Shown here: one piece after another, positions 26,090-35,638 of the stretch
How positions within the stretch are numbered: position 1 is the first letter of the stretch
How the letters are laid out: each line of letters begins with the position of its first letter
Assembly (NCBI GenBank): GCA_027487435.1
Contig: JAIYDP010000168.1
Location: forward strand, 1 to 49,834
Direction: 5' to 3'
DNA length: 49,834 bases
From: Verrucomicrobiaceae bacterium
GTDB lineage: Bacteria > Verrucomicrobiota > Verrucomicrobiia > Verrucomicrobiales > Akkermansiaceae
Translations under genes and position numbers: made by a program
The notes under the pieces: generated by a model
What the model saw: the letters and a program-made list of their open reading frames with translations, nothing else
What the model was told of the DNA's origin: nothing
The model's database searches: none

Positions 26090-26791
26090 TCAATCGGGGT
26101 AGAGAATGCGACCACAGTTCTCACACTGGGTAATCTCCTTGCCCGCTGTAACCTTCACCAGCGTGCTGGGTACGAGCTTCATGTGACAACCTCCGCACAT
26201 GCCGTTCGACATTGGCACCACGGCCTGCCCACCTTTGGTTTTCATCAGCTTTTCGTAGAGGCTAATGATGTCGGCTGCGACATCCGTCATCAAGCCGCTC
26301 CTTTGCCCCTCCAGTTCCGCTTTACTTATGGTGAGATTTTTTTGTTTTTCGGCGAGTTCTTTCATGGCCTCATCAGCAAGGGCACGTGCCTTGCGGAGTT
26401 GGTTCTCGGCAGCAAGATGTTCAGAACGTTGGGTGTCAACCTGCTCCATCAGTTCGAGGACGCGGGTTTCGAGTTCGTCGATCTCTTTTTCGTAGCGAAT
26501 CACTTCGTTACCCAATGCGGTGAACTCCTCGTTTTTTCTGGTTTCGAATTGTTGCTGTTTAAGACGGGCAATGGTGGTGCGACGTGTACCGATGTCCAGT
26601 TCCACTTTCTTGACGTTCACTTCGCATTGTTGAAGGAGATCATGGGCTTTTGCTACCGCTCCTTCATCGTCGGCCAGCTTGCGTTTCACGTCACTTTGAT
26701 CACGTGGAATTTTTTCAAGATTCCGATGGTGAGAAAGGATTTTTTGATCGCGATCTTGCAGGATTAGGAGTTGCCGTATCGATTCGTGCAT
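26090..26791 (-). CDS. Coiled-coil protein with C4 zinc ribbon (DUF164/CdsZ-like)
   Basis: The 233-residue protein is a long antiparallel coiled coil (about residues 5-170) followed by a zinc ribbon with MCGGCHMKLV and CENCGRIL, giving two CxxC pairs. This layout is that of the DUF164 family, including chlamydial CdsZ and Helicobacter HP0958. Members act as RNA- or protein-binding adaptors, and HP0958 affects flagellar gene mRNA. The gene lies upstream of holA, 37 bases away. Confidence 0.88.
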   Translation of the reverse strand: MHESIRQLLILQDRDQKILSHHRNLEKIPRDQSDVKRKLADDEGAVAKAHDLLQQCEVNVKKVELDIGTRRTTIARLKQQQFETRKNEEFTALGNEVIRYEKEIDELETRVLELMEQVDTQRSEHLAAENQLRKARALADEAMKELAEKQKNLTISKAELEGQRSGLMTDVAADIISLYEKLMKTKGGQAVVPMSNGMCGGCHMKLVPSTLVKVTAGKEITQCENCGRILYPD

Positions 26792-26895
26792 AAAGGGATG
26801 CTGAGGAGATTTTTTGCAAAATCAAGCACGGATCACGTTTTTACAAGATTGATTCCGGTTGCTAATCGCAGTTCCTTTGATTATTGTGTCGCTGC

Positions 26896-28503
26896 ATGCC
26901 AATTAACGCTGAAGAACAATTACAAATCCGCTGTCCTAGTTGCGGACAGCGCTTCAAGGTAGGGAATGAACTATATGGTCGCATGGTGGAATGTGGTGCC
27001 TGCGAGCATCGCTTTCGGGTCACGGAAGAAACGATCATCCGGCACAAAAAGTTCTACCCAAAAGACAAAGCTCCCATCGCGCCAGTAAGCTATGCTCGAT
27101 TGAGCGGCGATGGCTTTGGTGCTCCGCCAGAGGAGGTTTTTCTTTCGTACGAAGAAGCAACGGCGAATGCCACTTTTGGCCCGACTTCTTTTGCTCGAAC
27201 GCTTGTCGGAATCGTAGGCTCCTGCTTCATTGTTGGTTTGCTTTTGTTATTTATCACATCGGACAAGAACTCGGGAATTTTGCAGGGTATGACGAATGAT
27301 CGAAAGATCATACTCGCCTTATTTGTCTCGGTCGTGTCGGGCTCTATGATCGTCTACGCCAATCCACGAGCTCGAATCAAAGCTGGAATGTTCGCTCTTA
27401 TGGGGGCCATCGCATTGTTGCTCACCCCACTGTATTTGAACCAAGGGAATGGAAATTTAACCATTGTGACGAAACCGAATCTCCCCGATGAGCTACCCGA
27501 GAAAACAGAAGGAACTCTCGATGATCTTCGCGAGGAAGTTGGTTATGCTCCCATCGAAAAAGCCCTTGCGAATAGCTTGAACAAAGACCGTGTGGTGGCT
27601 GTTTGGCTACGCGATACTCGACAGAGTAACTCCATAGCTGTCTTCGACTATCTGCGTATGATCTCAAAGGCTGATGATGCATCACAAGTCTATGAACGAA
27701 AACAAAAACAGTGCTTTCTTGTGGTGCTAACCAATAGTGCATTAGACCTCAAACAAGTTGCTGTAGAGTGCTTTCGCCTTGGCGAAGTCGTTCGCACCGT
27801 GCCAGAGCTGAATTTGATTGAGCTGAAAGTCGAAAACTCGAAGTTTGATGAGCGACCGGAAGAAGAGTTGGGAAATCAAAAACACTTAGCTTTCTACGAA
27901 ATGAATCTGATGGAGATGGAGGGGATCGATATTCGTCGCATCAACCAAGCTGTGAAACGGCTCATTTTAGCTCCTCCCACCCAGTCAAGAACTGATATCA
28001 TTCGTCGAATGAATCAACTTCTCAATATCTGTGAGCGAGACGGACTTTATACCAGTGCGGATCGTGATGAACTTTTCCATAATCTGGCTCAAGCCATTTA
28101 CCAATGGAGTGACGGCAAAGATGGCTCGCCGGAAGCCATGATGCAAGTCGTCGCTTCCCGCTACGCCAGCAGGAAAGAAATGAATGCCACTGCGATTCGC
28201 TTCTTGGTCGAGAAAAAGCAAGAAAAGGTTTTACCGATTCTCCATGAAATTTGGCTAAAACAGCCAGAAAAGTGGGAGGCAATTTACATCCTATGCGGCG
28301 AGGCGGCTGAGCAAAACATCATCACTTCGTTTGCTCTTCCCTCATTGCCCATCAAGCTTTCGGCTTTTCGGATCGCTGCCCGAACCGGCACGGTTGTGAG
28401 CCTCAACGCCTTAAAATTGGTGCTTGCTAGTGATATTGATCAGGAAACCAAGACAGCATGCGAGAACGCCATCCGGAACATCGAAGAACGCATCGGAAAC
28501 TAA
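26896..28503 (+). CDS. Zinc-ribbon membrane protein with large C-terminal domain
   Basis: The product has 535 residues from ATG 26896. The N-terminus has a MJ0042-like zinc finger (CPSCGQRFKVG...CGACEHRF, two CxxC pairs). Two or three transmembrane segments follow (about residues 100-190). A mainly helical cytoplasmic or periplasmic region then runs to the end, with repeated helices that could be HEAT- or TPR-like. No enzyme motif is seen. Its stop overlaps the convergent ABC permease stop by 4 nt. The function is unknown. Confidence 0.75.
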   Translation: MPINAEEQLQIRCPSCGQRFKVGNELYGRMVECGACEHRFRVTEETIIRHKKFYPKDKAPIAPVSYARLSGDGFGAPPEEVFLSYEEATANATFGPTSFARTLVGIVGSCFIVGLLLLFITSDKNSGILQGMTNDRKIILALFVSVVSGSMIVYANPRARIKAGMFALMGAIALLLTPLYLNQGNGNLTIVTKPNLPDELPEKTEGTLDDLREEVGYAPIEKALANSLNKDRVVAVWLRDTRQSNSIAVFDYLRMISKADDASQVYERKQKQCFLVVLTNSALDLKQVAVECFRLGEVVRTVPELNLIELKVENSKFDERPEEELGNQKHLAFYEMNLMEMEGIDIRRINQAVKRLILAPPTQSRTDIIRRMNQLLNICERDGLYTSADRDELFHNLAQAIYQWSDGKDGSPEAMMQVVASRYASRKEMNATAIRFLVEKKQEKVLPILHEIWLKQPEKWEAIYILCGEAAEQNIITSFALPSLPIKLSAFRIAARTGTVVSLNALKLVLASDIDQETKTACENAIRNIEERIGN

Positions 28504-29963
28504 TCCATCGCCTTTGTTTGTTCCTTCACCGCTTTCTGGATCCAAATTCGATCTCTCCATCCAGCAAGAAAAACGAAACCAGAGTAGATCGCAAGTAGCA
28601 GATAGCTGATGATGTCAGCGGCGTTTTCATTGTCGTCGAGAATGAAGAAATTCACTTGAGGGATCCAGCAAAACAGAAATGCGGCATTCTCGTTGTTCAT
28701 GCTTTCGCACACAGCAGCTACCACCCCTAACACAATGAAGCCAGCCGAAGTAAAGCCGATGTAAGCACCTTGCAAATTCGCGATTTTCTTTCGGAATAGC
28801 CTCATCAAAACTGCTGAAAATAACATGCTTGCGCAACACAAATTCATTACGGTTCTCAGTTCTTGAGCGTAGTACATATCCGAAAGCAAAGTGAAACTCA
28901 AAACCACTAAAAACGCGACCATCGCGAGCGAGTAAAAGACGCCCGATGTATAAGCGGGATAAAGTAACCAACCCGATATTCGGCCAAGCACGCCACGTTT
29001 GATGAATGGTTTCGTTACGATGGGCAAAAGATAAGCGGGCTCACAAAGAGAAAACAACACAACGGGTCCCGCAAGCAACCCCATCGCCGCAGGATATGAC
29101 TCTAGTGGAGCGTCAACCGCATACATAACACCAGCGACCAATGCCATGACACCCGGCGCAATCAATCGATTCAGTGTACTATGATTTTCTGCCATAGGTG
29201 CGATCGAAGCCGCCGCCATGCTGAAAAGCATCCAGGAAAAATACACCGCCACCAGCACGAGACTGCTATACGCTGCCCAAGATTGATCATCTTCCATACT
29301 CATAGCGCGAAGCAAATCATCCAATTCCCCACCAAAACAAATGCCACATGTGCCGAAAAACAAAAATGCACCTGCGATCAGCGGTAACAAGGATCGTAAC
29401 AAAATCGCGCCATTTGCCGATACGCCAACGTTGATTGCCGTAATGCATCCAGAGGCGATTAGGATCGTAAACATCGTCAGCAATTCGGCAAAAAGATCCA
29501 TCCCGCCGAAAAAGTAACGTAAGATCAGATACGGAACGATGGAGACAAAAATCAACAGACTCTGCGCCATGACTGCGGCCCATTTTCCGAGAGCGATCCG
29601 CCTCGCGCTTAGTCGTGTTAAGACCATCAGGTCAATGGCGCCACTCTTGATTTCACCATGCAATGCATTTACTGCACGCAAAGGCTGTATGCACAATACG
29701 GCAGATGTGAAAAAGAAAAAGATGATCCTGCTGATCACGTCACCTGCATTACTCGATCCACCGGTAGAAATGCCCATCAGCATCACCAAGCCTAAAAAAG
29801 CCTGCAGGGATAAGAAAACCCCAAGAAACGCCTTTGCTCGCATTCCTTGACGAAGCTCCTTGACCAACATCGGCGGCATGCGATCGTGGAAATCTGCAAG
29901 TTTCTCCGTGATTTTTTCCGCTGCAGTCTTTGCTGTTGCGACAGTAGCTGTTTTTTCTGACAT
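28500..29963 (-). CDS. ABC-2 type transporter permease
   Basis: The 487-residue polytopic protein has about 12 hydrophobic segments. A soluble N-terminus (HDRMPPMLVKELRQGMRAKAFLGVF) precedes the first helix, typical of ABC-2 export permeases. It starts 3 bases after the ATPase gene stop and is translated with it. The substrate is unknown. With the ATPase and the large accessory protein it recalls Gld-type or Nos-type export systems, but this is inference. Confidence 0.85.
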   Translation of the reverse strand: MSEKTATVATAKTAAEKITEKLADFHDRMPPMLVKELRQGMRAKAFLGVFLSLQAFLGLVMLMGISTGGSSNAGDVISRIIFFFFTSAVLCIQPLRAVNALHGEIKSGAIDLMVLTRLSARRIALGKWAAVMAQSLLIFVSIVPYLILRYFFGGMDLFAELLTMFTILIASGCITAINVGVSANGAILLRSLLPLIAGAFLFFGTCGICFGGELDDLLRAMSMEDDQSWAAYSSLVLVAVYFSWMLFSMAAASIAPMAENHSTLNRLIAPGVMALVAGVMYAVDAPLESYPAAMGLLAGPVVLFSLCEPAYLLPIVTKPFIKRGVLGRISGWLLYPAYTSGVFYSLAMVAFLVVLSFTLLSDMYYAQELRTVMNLCCASMLFSAVLMRLFRKKIANLQGAYIGFTSAGFIVLGVVAAVCESMNNENAAFLFCWIPQVNFFILDDNENAADIISYLLLAIYSGFVFLAGWRDRIWIQKAVKEQTKAMD

Positions 29964-29966
29964 AGA

Positions 29967-31037
29967 TTAATTCGATGAGGAGTTTAGGGTTTTGTCCTCT
30001 TCTGCAGGTTCCGTTGCAGCAGTAGGTAGTGGTGGCGGCACTGGGGGCCTGATCGCCCTTCCGCCAGTTGGCGCGGCAGCAGATACTTCGCCACGTTCGA
30101 TTCGACCCAGCATATCGATGAATGCATCCTCTAGGTTACGCTCTTCGCGATGAAACTCAGTGATTTGCAAGCCGTCTTTGATCATTCTACGTAGCACATC
30201 GGCGGCATCTTCTACGTTGTCGCCCTGAATGTTGAGGCGTCCCCCATACTTGCGCGCTTCTGTGAACTCCACGCCTGGCTGCAATAAGCACCACGACGAT
30301 AGAGCTTCGGGATCTCCTAGAATTTGAACGTCATACAAATAGCCACCCGCCTGTTCCGTGCCCCGCTTCAAGCTCTCCGCATCGCCGTGGTGGACGATTC
30401 GTCCACCGTTGATGAACAACAACGAATCGCACATTTCGCCCAACTCGGAAAGAATGTGGGAGGAAATAAAAATCGTTTTGCCCTCTGATGCGAGAACTCG
30501 GATCAAGCTCTTCAACTCGACACGCGCCTTTGGATCCAGTCCTGCGGCTGGCTCATCCATGATCAGAATTTGCGGGTCTTGCAACAAGGCTCTTCCTAGG
30601 CCGAGACGTTGTGTATTGCCCTTCGATAACTTGTTAGAAAATCTCTCGGCCAGTGGCACCAAATCAGTGAACTCCATCACCTCCTGCACGCGCAGACGTC
30701 TTTCTTTGCCCTTATACCCCAAAGCTCGTGCATAGAAATCGAGATATTCCGCCACTGTCATGTGTTCGTAATTGCCAAAATGGTCCGGCATCCAGCCAAT
30801 CAAACGTCTGACCTCATCTGGGTGCGAGACCACGTTGTAGCCACAAATTTCAGCCGTACCCATCGTCGGGTAATCGAGCGAAGCAAGAATCCTCATCGTG
30901 GTAGTTTTTCCCGCTCCATTGGCACCTACAAAGCCGCAGACCGAGCCATGCGGAATGTCAAAACTCACACCTTGCACCGCCTTCAGCGCCCCAAAGTAAC
31001 GGTAGAGATTTCTTACAGAAATAGCATTTTCACTCAT
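29967..31037 (-). CDS. ABC transporter ATP-binding protein
   Basis: The 356-residue ATPase has Walker A GANGAGKTT (residues 38-46), the signature LSKGNTQRLGLG, Walker B ILIMDEPAAGLDP and the switch histidine in ISSHILSE. The C-terminal tail carries an extra regulatory-looking domain ending in a Pro-rich stretch (RPPVPPPLP). It drives the permease at 28500. It starts 21 bases after the accessory gene. Confidence 0.93.
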   Translation of the reverse strand: MSENAISVRNLYRYFGALKAVQGVSFDIPHGSVCGFVGANGAGKTTTMRILASLDYPTMGTAEICGYNVVSHPDEVRRLIGWMPDHFGNYEHMTVAEYLDFYARALGYKGKERRLRVQEVMEFTDLVPLAERFSNKLSKGNTQRLGLGRALLQDPQILIMDEPAAGLDPKARVELKSLIRVLASEGKTIFISSHILSELGEMCDSLLFINGGRIVHHGDAESLKRGTEQAGGYLYDVQILGDPEALSSWCLLQPGVEFTEARKYGGRLNIQGDNVEDAADVLRRMIKDGLQITEFHREERNLEDAFIDMLGRIERGEVSAAAPTGGRAIRPPVPPPLPTAATEPAEEDKTLNSSSN

Positions 31038-31058
31038 CGTATCAAAAATTCTAAGGGC

Positions 31059-32867
31059 TTATGATGAAGGAGAAACCATGCGCACCATCCCCGTGATGAT
31101 GCTCGTATCTTCCTCCCACTTTACATTCTTGAATGTCTCAATCATCGGAGCTTGTTTCGTAAACGCCAAAAAGCTACCTTTCCGTTGAGCGAGCCTAAGC
31201 ACATTCGCTTGGCTCGATGAACCTAACAATTCGACTTTTTTTCTAGCGAAGGCCAAATGTTCCTGTTCCGAGCTTGGCTCGCAGCGGAAGTTTTTCCCAG
31301 GCATCACTCCCCGCGCTTTCCAGTATTTCCCATCCTGATCACGGAAGCAAAAATCTTCGATTTCGTATTCAAAGTATGATTGCAGCACATACCCTTCATC
31401 GCCTACTTTTGCTTCGATCCGTGCACGGCTGGGAACCACAGCACGAAGCAGTTGAGCTTGTTCCGAGCGTGATTGCAACCAATCGCCCGATGACCTGAAT
31501 CCTTTCTCCGTTAGCTCCGTTTTATAATTTTGTTCATTTCGCAGGCCATTATACAAGCGTGCCCACTGTGACTCGGCAAGGGGAAGGGGAGTCATCGTTG
31601 CTGCTTCCGTTACCTCAAAGCGATTGCCAAACTGCACGCCCGTGCGGCAAAACTGCTCTTGCCGGACATAAGCATGAAAATCTTCGCCCCCACCTTCGAT
31701 TTGCATGTGCTGTACTCGATATCCCCGTCCCCCTGATCCATCCTGCACGAAAATCAAGCCAACCATCAAAACACTGGCCCCCAGCGAAATCAAAGGTGTG
31801 GTGAAAAATAACTTATGCCTTTTACCCGCTTTCGCAAAAACGAATAAATTCACCGGCCCCACAACAATCCCAAAAATGATCAATACCACGATAAACAGTG
31901 CATAATCAAAGGTCTTCTCTTCCATCCTCTTTTGCAATCCCCACAGCATGGTACTGTAATCATTCGATATTTCTCCTGCATGGTTGGTTCCATTCATGAC
32001 TGCTTTCACAAGAGGTTCCGGCAACAAGGGGATCTTTTCCACCGTGACCTTTCCATTACCACTCATGGTTCTATCAACTCCTCCAGAACCCGGAAGAATC
32101 TCTTCGGTGATTTGTCCTGCATTCGCAGAATAGACCCGCAAATGGCCGCCCATCTTGATCCACTTGCGTATGCCATTGCGCGCCCCTAGCGCGATCTCTT
32201 GCCAGTCGGAATCCAGCATGACCATCGAGTCATAGCCTGCATAAGCCCGCCAGTCTTCCGGCATCTTTTTCGGAGAAAATTTCCCAGAAAACTCGACAAC
32301 GCCACGGTAGGAGGAAGATCCTATCGATCTGGCCACTACGGAATCAAGCATCGATGCGTGCTTCGTAAACAAAGCATCCGAGAGCAAAACCCTAGGGAAA
32401 TCGCTACCTCCTTCTGTTTGCATAGAACCCGATGCAACGACCACTCCTACCGCATTGATGTCCAGTGATCCAGTGCCCGAACCATACGATACAGAAATGC
32501 ATGCTGGGGAAATAGGCACGAGCAAGTCCATCGTTTGCGTTTCTCCAGCCTTGGCTCCCACGGCGAAAGAGGAATCTGTTCTCAACTTCCCTTCCTGCCC
32601 GCGATAGGAATACTGCGATCCAAAACGAGAAACGCAGGTCAATGCGAGATTGGCGGGAGACGAAGTGCGATTCGCAATGGTTACCCGCACAGGAGCAAAT
32701 CCTGAAGTTGGTAAGTTGGAAAACAAAGCCTCCACTTCCACGAAGGAACCAGACTCTTTATGGTACACATCGCGGAAGATGCTTTGCTGACCTTGTGCCG
32801 AAAAACACAAGATCGACCAGCAAAGAGCCCATAGACGAATATCGCGGAACAACATCAATGATATCAT
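31059..32867 (-). CDS. ABC-export accessory membrane protein
   Basis: The product has 602 residues from ATG 32867. A signal peptide (about 1-26) is followed by a large beta-rich exported domain. Helical segments with YDSMVMLDSDW and KWIKMGGHLRVY resemble the GATase-like domain often found beside ABC-2 systems. Two transmembrane segments lie at about 322-343 and 355-375, with a further soluble domain after them. Upstream frame continues through the tRNA at 33021-33097, where the apparent peptide is only the antisense of tRNA, so it is excluded. First gene of the three-gene operon. Confidence 0.8.
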   Translation of the reverse strand: MISLMLFRDIRLWALCWSILCFSAQGQQSIFRDVYHKESGSFVEVEALFSNLPTSGFAPVRVTIANRTSSPANLALTCVSRFGSQYSYRGQEGKLRTDSSFAVGAKAGETQTMDLLVPISPACISVSYGSGTGSLDINAVGVVVASGSMQTEGGSDFPRVLLSDALFTKHASMLDSVVARSIGSSSYRGVVEFSGKFSPKKMPEDWRAYAGYDSMVMLDSDWQEIALGARNGIRKWIKMGGHLRVYSANAGQITEEILPGSGGVDRTMSGNGKVTVEKIPLLPEPLVKAVMNGTNHAGEISNDYSTMLWGLQKRMEEKTFDYALFIVVLIIFGIVVGPVNLFVFAKAGKRHKLFFTTPLISLGASVLMVGLIFVQDGSGGRGYRVQHMQIEGGGEDFHAYVRQEQFCRTGVQFGNRFEVTEAATMTPLPLAESQWARLYNGLRNEQNYKTELTEKGFRSSGDWLQSRSEQAQLLRAVVPSRARIEAKVGDEGYVLQSYFEYEIEDFCFRDQDGKYWKARGVMPGKNFRCEPSSEQEHLAFARKKVELLGSSSQANVLRLAQRKGSFLAFTKQAPMIETFKNVKWEEDTSIITGMVRMVSPSS

Positions 32868-33020
32868 GAATTTGCACAGAGACTGCGTTACAATAGAAAA
32901 AACACAAGTCGCGAATGCTGGTAGAGTGTAAAAAAATTTGGCAAAAAAACTCGAAAAAAAAACTTGCCTCTTACCGATACTCTGGCAGTCTTCTTCCCCC
33001 CGCCGCAAAGTAGCGGGAAA

Positions 33021-33097
33021 CGGGGCGTAGCTCAGCCTGGTAGAGCGCCTGCTTTGGGAGCAGGAAGTCGTCAGTTCGAATCTGGCCGCCCCGACCA
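33021..33097 (+). tRNA. tRNA-Pro (anticodon UGG), CCA encoded
   Basis: The acceptor stem CGGGGCG (33021-33027) pairs with CGCCCCG (33087-33093), with discriminator A at 33094 and encoded CCA at 33095-33097. The D-arm has GCTC..GAGC. The anticodon stem CCTGC/GCAGG encloses TTTGGGA with TGG at 33055-33057. The T loop has TTCGAAT. All cloverleaf arms form. Confidence 0.98.
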
Positions 33098-33337
33098 ATT
33101 TTTTGCGTTCCGCTAGTCGGGTTCCCAAAACGCTAGTTGCTTCAGTCATTTTCTTTTACTGAGGGTTTTCCAAGAACCACTAAAGAAAGGCGCTATTGAG
33201 GGTCTTTTTTTTCTGACAGATTCTATTTTCAGTTCGCGAACAGAGAAAATTGTTAAGGAAAAGTAAAGTCTCTGGATGCTAGAATCGATTCGATTCATGA
33301 TGCAGGTGCGGTAAGGAAACCCGCGCAAAAAACTACA

Positions 33338-34681
33338 ATGAAAACATGCATCACACTATGGAGTTTATCTCTTGCATCGCTCGTATTCGCGCAGAACGGG
33401 ACGCTCGATCTCACGAAGCTGCACAACTACGCAAATCAAGCTCGCCCAGCCTACATCACCAATCGTGACAATACTCCGGGAACGAACCCGATCACCGATG
33501 CGGGTGCCACACTGGGGCGGGTGATGTTTTATGATAAGCGGATGAGTCGCAATAACACTGTAAGTTGTTCTTCTTGCCATCAACAGGCTCGTGGCTTTTC
33601 CGATACCGCAACGGCGAGCGTTGGGGTCGATGGCACCACGGGACGGCATTCGATGAGGTTGATCAATAGCCGCTTTTCATTAGAGAGGAAATTTTTCTGG
33701 GACGAGAGAGCAGCAACTCTCGAAGCCCAAACGACGCAACCGATTCGCGATCACGTGGAGATGGGGTTCAGCGGAGCATCGGGCGATCCTGCCTTTGCCG
33801 ATCTGGTCAATAAACTCAATGCGATTCCAGAATATCGAGTGCTTTTTGCCATGACCTACGGCTCACCAGTAATCAGTGAAACCAATATTCAACGAGCCCT
33901 GGCGCAGTTTGTGCGTAGCATTCAGTCCTTTGATTCGAAGTATGATGTAGGCCGCGCGGTGAGCAATGATAACCAGAATTTTGCCAATTTCACCGCAGCA
34001 GAAAATCGTGGCAAGACGCTTTTCCTCAACCCGCCGCCACAAGGCGGTGCCGGATGCGCGACATGCCATGTTCCACCGCATTTTGACATCGATCCGAATA
34101 GTCGGAATAATGGCGTGATTGGTTCACTTTCTGGTGGGGTGGATTTGACCAATGTGCGTTCGCCGAGCTTGCGTGACTCGGTGGGGCCTCTAGGTAGCAA
34201 TGGACCATTTATGCACAACGGCGTTTTTGCCAATCTTAGCCAAGTCATCGCTCACTATAATACGATCCCAAACAATCCCGCGAATACCAATCTCGACAAT
34301 CGCTTGAGCCGTCCGGGCGGACAAACGCAAAACTTGGGCTTAAATCAGCAGCAAAGCAGTGACCTCGTCGCTTTCCTAGGTACCCTAACGGGTAGCAGCG
34401 TTTACACGGACGTGAAGTGGTCAAATCCCTTTAACGCATCGAACGAACTCAGTGTCATCATTTTGCCATCGGCTGTTACGACGACGATCAATCGGCAAAC
34501 CAATTCCTACACTATGACGTGCCGTGCTGCTCCGGGCTTGAGCTACGGCGTGGAGACGTCAACCAATCTCAAGGATTGGACGACGGTGACATCGGTAGCC
34601 GCTGATACATTAGGAAATGTCAGTTACAGCGCTGATGTGGTGCCGCCGAAGGCATTTTATCGCTTCACTTACACGCCATAA
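33338..34681 (+). CDS. Di-haem cytochrome c peroxidase family protein
   Basis: The 447-residue secreted protein has a signal peptide ending near VFAQ. Two c-type haem sites are present, C77-S-S-C80-H81 and C240-A-T-C243-H244. The FWDERA and GCATCH contexts fit the CcpA/MauG family, which reduces peroxide or oxidises a partner protein using periplasmic electrons. A C-terminal extension of about 85 residues (YGVETSTNLKDW...FYRFTYTP) is not part of the enzyme. I recall such tails from other Verrucomicrobia secreted proteins. The start ATG has no close Shine-Dalgarno sequence. Confidence 0.92.
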   Translation: MKTCITLWSLSLASLVFAQNGTLDLTKLHNYANQARPAYITNRDNTPGTNPITDAGATLGRVMFYDKRMSRNNTVSCSSCHQQARGFSDTATASVGVDGTTGRHSMRLINSRFSLERKFFWDERAATLEAQTTQPIRDHVEMGFSGASGDPAFADLVNKLNAIPEYRVLFAMTYGSPVISETNIQRALAQFVRSIQSFDSKYDVGRAVSNDNQNFANFTAAENRGKTLFLNPPPQGGAGCATCHVPPHFDIDPNSRNNGVIGSLSGGVDLTNVRSPSLRDSVGPLGSNGPFMHNGVFANLSQVIAHYNTIPNNPANTNLDNRLSRPGGQTQNLGLNQQQSSDLVAFLGTLTGSSVYTDVKWSNPFNASNELSVIILPSAVTTTINRQTNSYTMTCRAAPGLSYGVETSTNLKDWTTVTSVAADTLGNVSYSADVVPPKAFYRFTYTP

Positions 34682-34759
34682 TGTAAGGCGCCAGCTAGAT
34701 CCTCGCTTGCTATGGAAAAATTCTTGCCAACATCCTCGCCTCTGCTTCACTAAGCGCAC

Positions 34760-35605
34760 ATGACAGAACAACCTTTGATCCTATGCAAGCCAACAACGTG
34801 GTTTTGGTCCCGTGCTTTCGGTATGTTAGCCATGTTTACCTTCTTAGGTGGATGGTTTTTCAAGGATGCTCTGATTGGATATCGCGAAAAGAACAATGTG
34901 TTTTATTGGGAAAAAGCCTTCGATAAAGTCGCCAACGACTATCTCGCTGACAAAAACGCAGGTAAATCCGATGATGAATGGAGAGCTAAAGCCGCGAAAG
35001 AAACCATTGCATTGGGGGATGATCCGTCAATTCTTCCAGAAGGCACCGTGAATCCGGCACCGTGGCCGACGGAATTGCAAGATCCTGCGATCATCAGCAA
35101 AGGCCCCGATGCCGCATGGGAGATTTTTCGTGCTCGCATGAAATACAACAAGCCCGATGAGAAAATCCATGATGCAGGTTCCATCCGTGAGCAGTTTTAT
35201 TACGGCTACGGGCTTTCGGCTCTGGCGATTTATACGGCTTTTATCTTGGTGCGCACTTCTCGCCGCAGCATTTCCGCCGATGCAACATCGATTCATACGC
35301 AAGAAGGTCGGACGGTGCCATTTTCTTCATTGTACGAATTAGACCTTCGCAAATGGGGCAACAAGGGACTCGCATTTGCGAAATACAAAACCTCTGAGGG
35401 AGCATCTGGGGTGGTTCGTATTGATGGACTCACGTATGGTGGTTTCAAGATTGAACAAAACGAACCTGCTGAGCAACTGATGCGCTTGATCAAAGACAAT
35501 TTCCATGGAGAAATCATCGATTATGAAACGGCCGAGCCAGAGGTGAAAGCTGATGATGCAGAAGAAAAATCGAAAGATGACGCATCGGAGCCAAGTGCTT
35601 CGTGA
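34760..35605 (+). CDS. Two-TM hypothetical membrane protein
   Basis: The 281-residue protein has transmembrane segments near residues 15-35 and 150-167. Between them is an exported charged loop with a Trp/Pro-containing stretch (PAPWPTELQDPA). The soluble C-terminal domain (about 175-262) contains GRTVPFSSLYELDLRKW and GLTYGGF, possibly a small PH-like beta fold. The tail is acidic (EPEVKADDAEEKSKDD). No known family is recognised. It follows the cytochrome gene by 78 bases and converges on the PKS operon. Confidence 0.65.
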   Translation: MTEQPLILCKPTTWFWSRAFGMLAMFTFLGGWFFKDALIGYREKNNVFYWEKAFDKVANDYLADKNAGKSDDEWRAKAAKETIALGDDPSILPEGTVNPAPWPTELQDPAIISKGPDAAWEIFRARMKYNKPDEKIHDAGSIREQFYYGYGLSALAIYTAFILVRTSRRSISADATSIHTQEGRTVPFSSLYELDLRKWGNKGLAFAKYKTSEGASGVVRIDGLTYGGFKIEQNEPAEQLMRLIKDNFHGEIIDYETAEPEVKADDAEEKSKDDASEPSAS

Positions 35606-35638
35606 ATTAAAAAAACGAAGATCAATCGTGCGTTTCCT

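Noticed and set aside
32868..33149. N-terminal extension of the ABC accessory gene through the tRNA
   Set aside because: The peptide GAARFELTTSCSQSRRSTRL is the well-known antisense reading of a tRNA, and the signal peptide begins at 32867.
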